The position numbers and the translations under genes are program-made. This document shows, piece by piece, positions 44,587-44,850 of a stretch of DNA of 44,850 nucleotides. The notes under the pieces were generated by a model. The model ran no database searches, was not told the DNA's origin, and was given only the letters and a program-made list of their open reading frames with translations. How positions within the stretch are numbered: the first letter of the stretch is position 1; each line of letters opens with the position of its first letter. The stretch spans positions 300 through 45,149 of the forward strand of contig NW_004457262.1 of NCBI RefSeq assembly GCF_000313135.1, written 5' to 3'. The DNA is from Acanthamoeba castellanii str. Neff (lineage: Eukaryota > Discosea > Longamoebia > Acanthamoebidae).

Positions 44587-44850
44587 TTAAAAACAGTTAA
44601 TAAAAAACACAGTCACCAGCATGGGGTTGATGTCATTGGGCAGAGAGGTGACATTGAGCACCTCAGGGGCTGTGTTGTGGCCTGTGTCAATGCTGCTGCT
44701 GATCTGTTGATCTACAGATCTTCCATTGTCACCCAGCTGATTCCACAGGGAGATGAGATGGCCCTGCTTCAGTATGCATTCTGACTTCTTCCTCTTCTTC
44801 TGCTCTGATGCATTGGTCTGTTCAGCAGCTGCCTGGTGCTTCTTGGCTTC
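44587..44850 (-). CDS. Partial ORF of unrecognised protein, 5' end beyond window
   Basis: The frame is open from the right edge (GAA at 44850) to TAA at 44589-44587, encoding the last 87 residues. It starts EAKKHQAAAEQTNASEQKKR, continues GHLISLWNQLGDNGRS and NPMLV, and ends in FINCF. The codon choice is mixed at the third position (GCA, CAG, CCT, AAT, ATA), unlike the strong G/C preference of all other genes here. The product resembles nothing I can name. It could be a mobile or horizontally acquired element, an introgressed sequence or part of another haplotype contig. Confidence 0.5.
   Translation of the reverse strand, partial: EAKKHQAAAEQTNASEQKKRKKSECILKQGHLISLWNQLGDNGRSVDQQISSSIDTGHNTAPEVLNVTSLPNDINPMLVTVFFINCF

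Overview
The window is nuclear DNA of a eukaryote. The genes are GC-rich and intron-rich, with short GT-AG introns, mitochondrial presequences, ER signal peptides and a nucleoporin. The gene set, including a VIPAS39/Vps16B homologue, an NBR1-type receptor without ZZ fingers, a HECTD1-like discoidin module on a BTB protein and a secreted DyP peroxidase, together with the compact, coding-GC-biased layout, points to a free-living amoeba of the Acanthamoeba type. The organism is my inference.

Layout, left to right: the 3' end of an EDC4/Ge-1 decapping scaffold gene (+); a 12-exon Nup153-like FG nucleoporin (+); an MFS transporter (-); a small six-exon helical protein of unknown function (-); a secreted DyP-type peroxidase (-); an acid-amidase (NAAA/acid ceramidase) gene (+) that carries a CHORD-like zinc module at its C-terminus and is broken by an assembly gap flanked by two diverged copies of its 3' end; mitochondrial proline dehydrogenase (-); a very acidic nuclear protein with SAP-like segments (-); a VIPAS39/SPE-39 homologue with three NPF motifs (+); a large helical protein of unknown function (-); an NBR1-like autophagy receptor (+); a BTB-BACK-discoidin protein with a long insert in its BTB domain (+); a membrane-anchored two-domain protein disulfide isomerase (+); an acyl-protein-thioesterase-like hydrolase with an N-terminal SAP-like domain (+); an intronless VWA protein with a poly-Q insert (+); a CLC chloride channel without the gating glutamate (-); a tandem-rhodanese sulfurtransferase (-); a small secreted SnoaL-like protein (-); and, at the right edge, a partial ORF of different base composition (-).

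This is ordinary core-genome gene order with no operon logic. Genes are tightly packed. Convergent pairs end 57 to about 410 bp apart, and divergent pairs share promoters of about 110 to 350 bp. Themes that recur are endolysosomal and membrane traffic (VIPAS39, NBR1, CLC, acid amidase), mRNA export and turnover (EDC4, nucleoporin) and redox or sulfur metabolism (PDI, DyP, rhodanese, PRODH). The strongest unusual observations are the NAAA to CHORD-like fusion, supported by splice phase at every junction of the tail; the haplotype or assembly duplication around the 22-N gap; the CLC Glu-to-Ala gate change; and the compositionally foreign fragment at the right edge.
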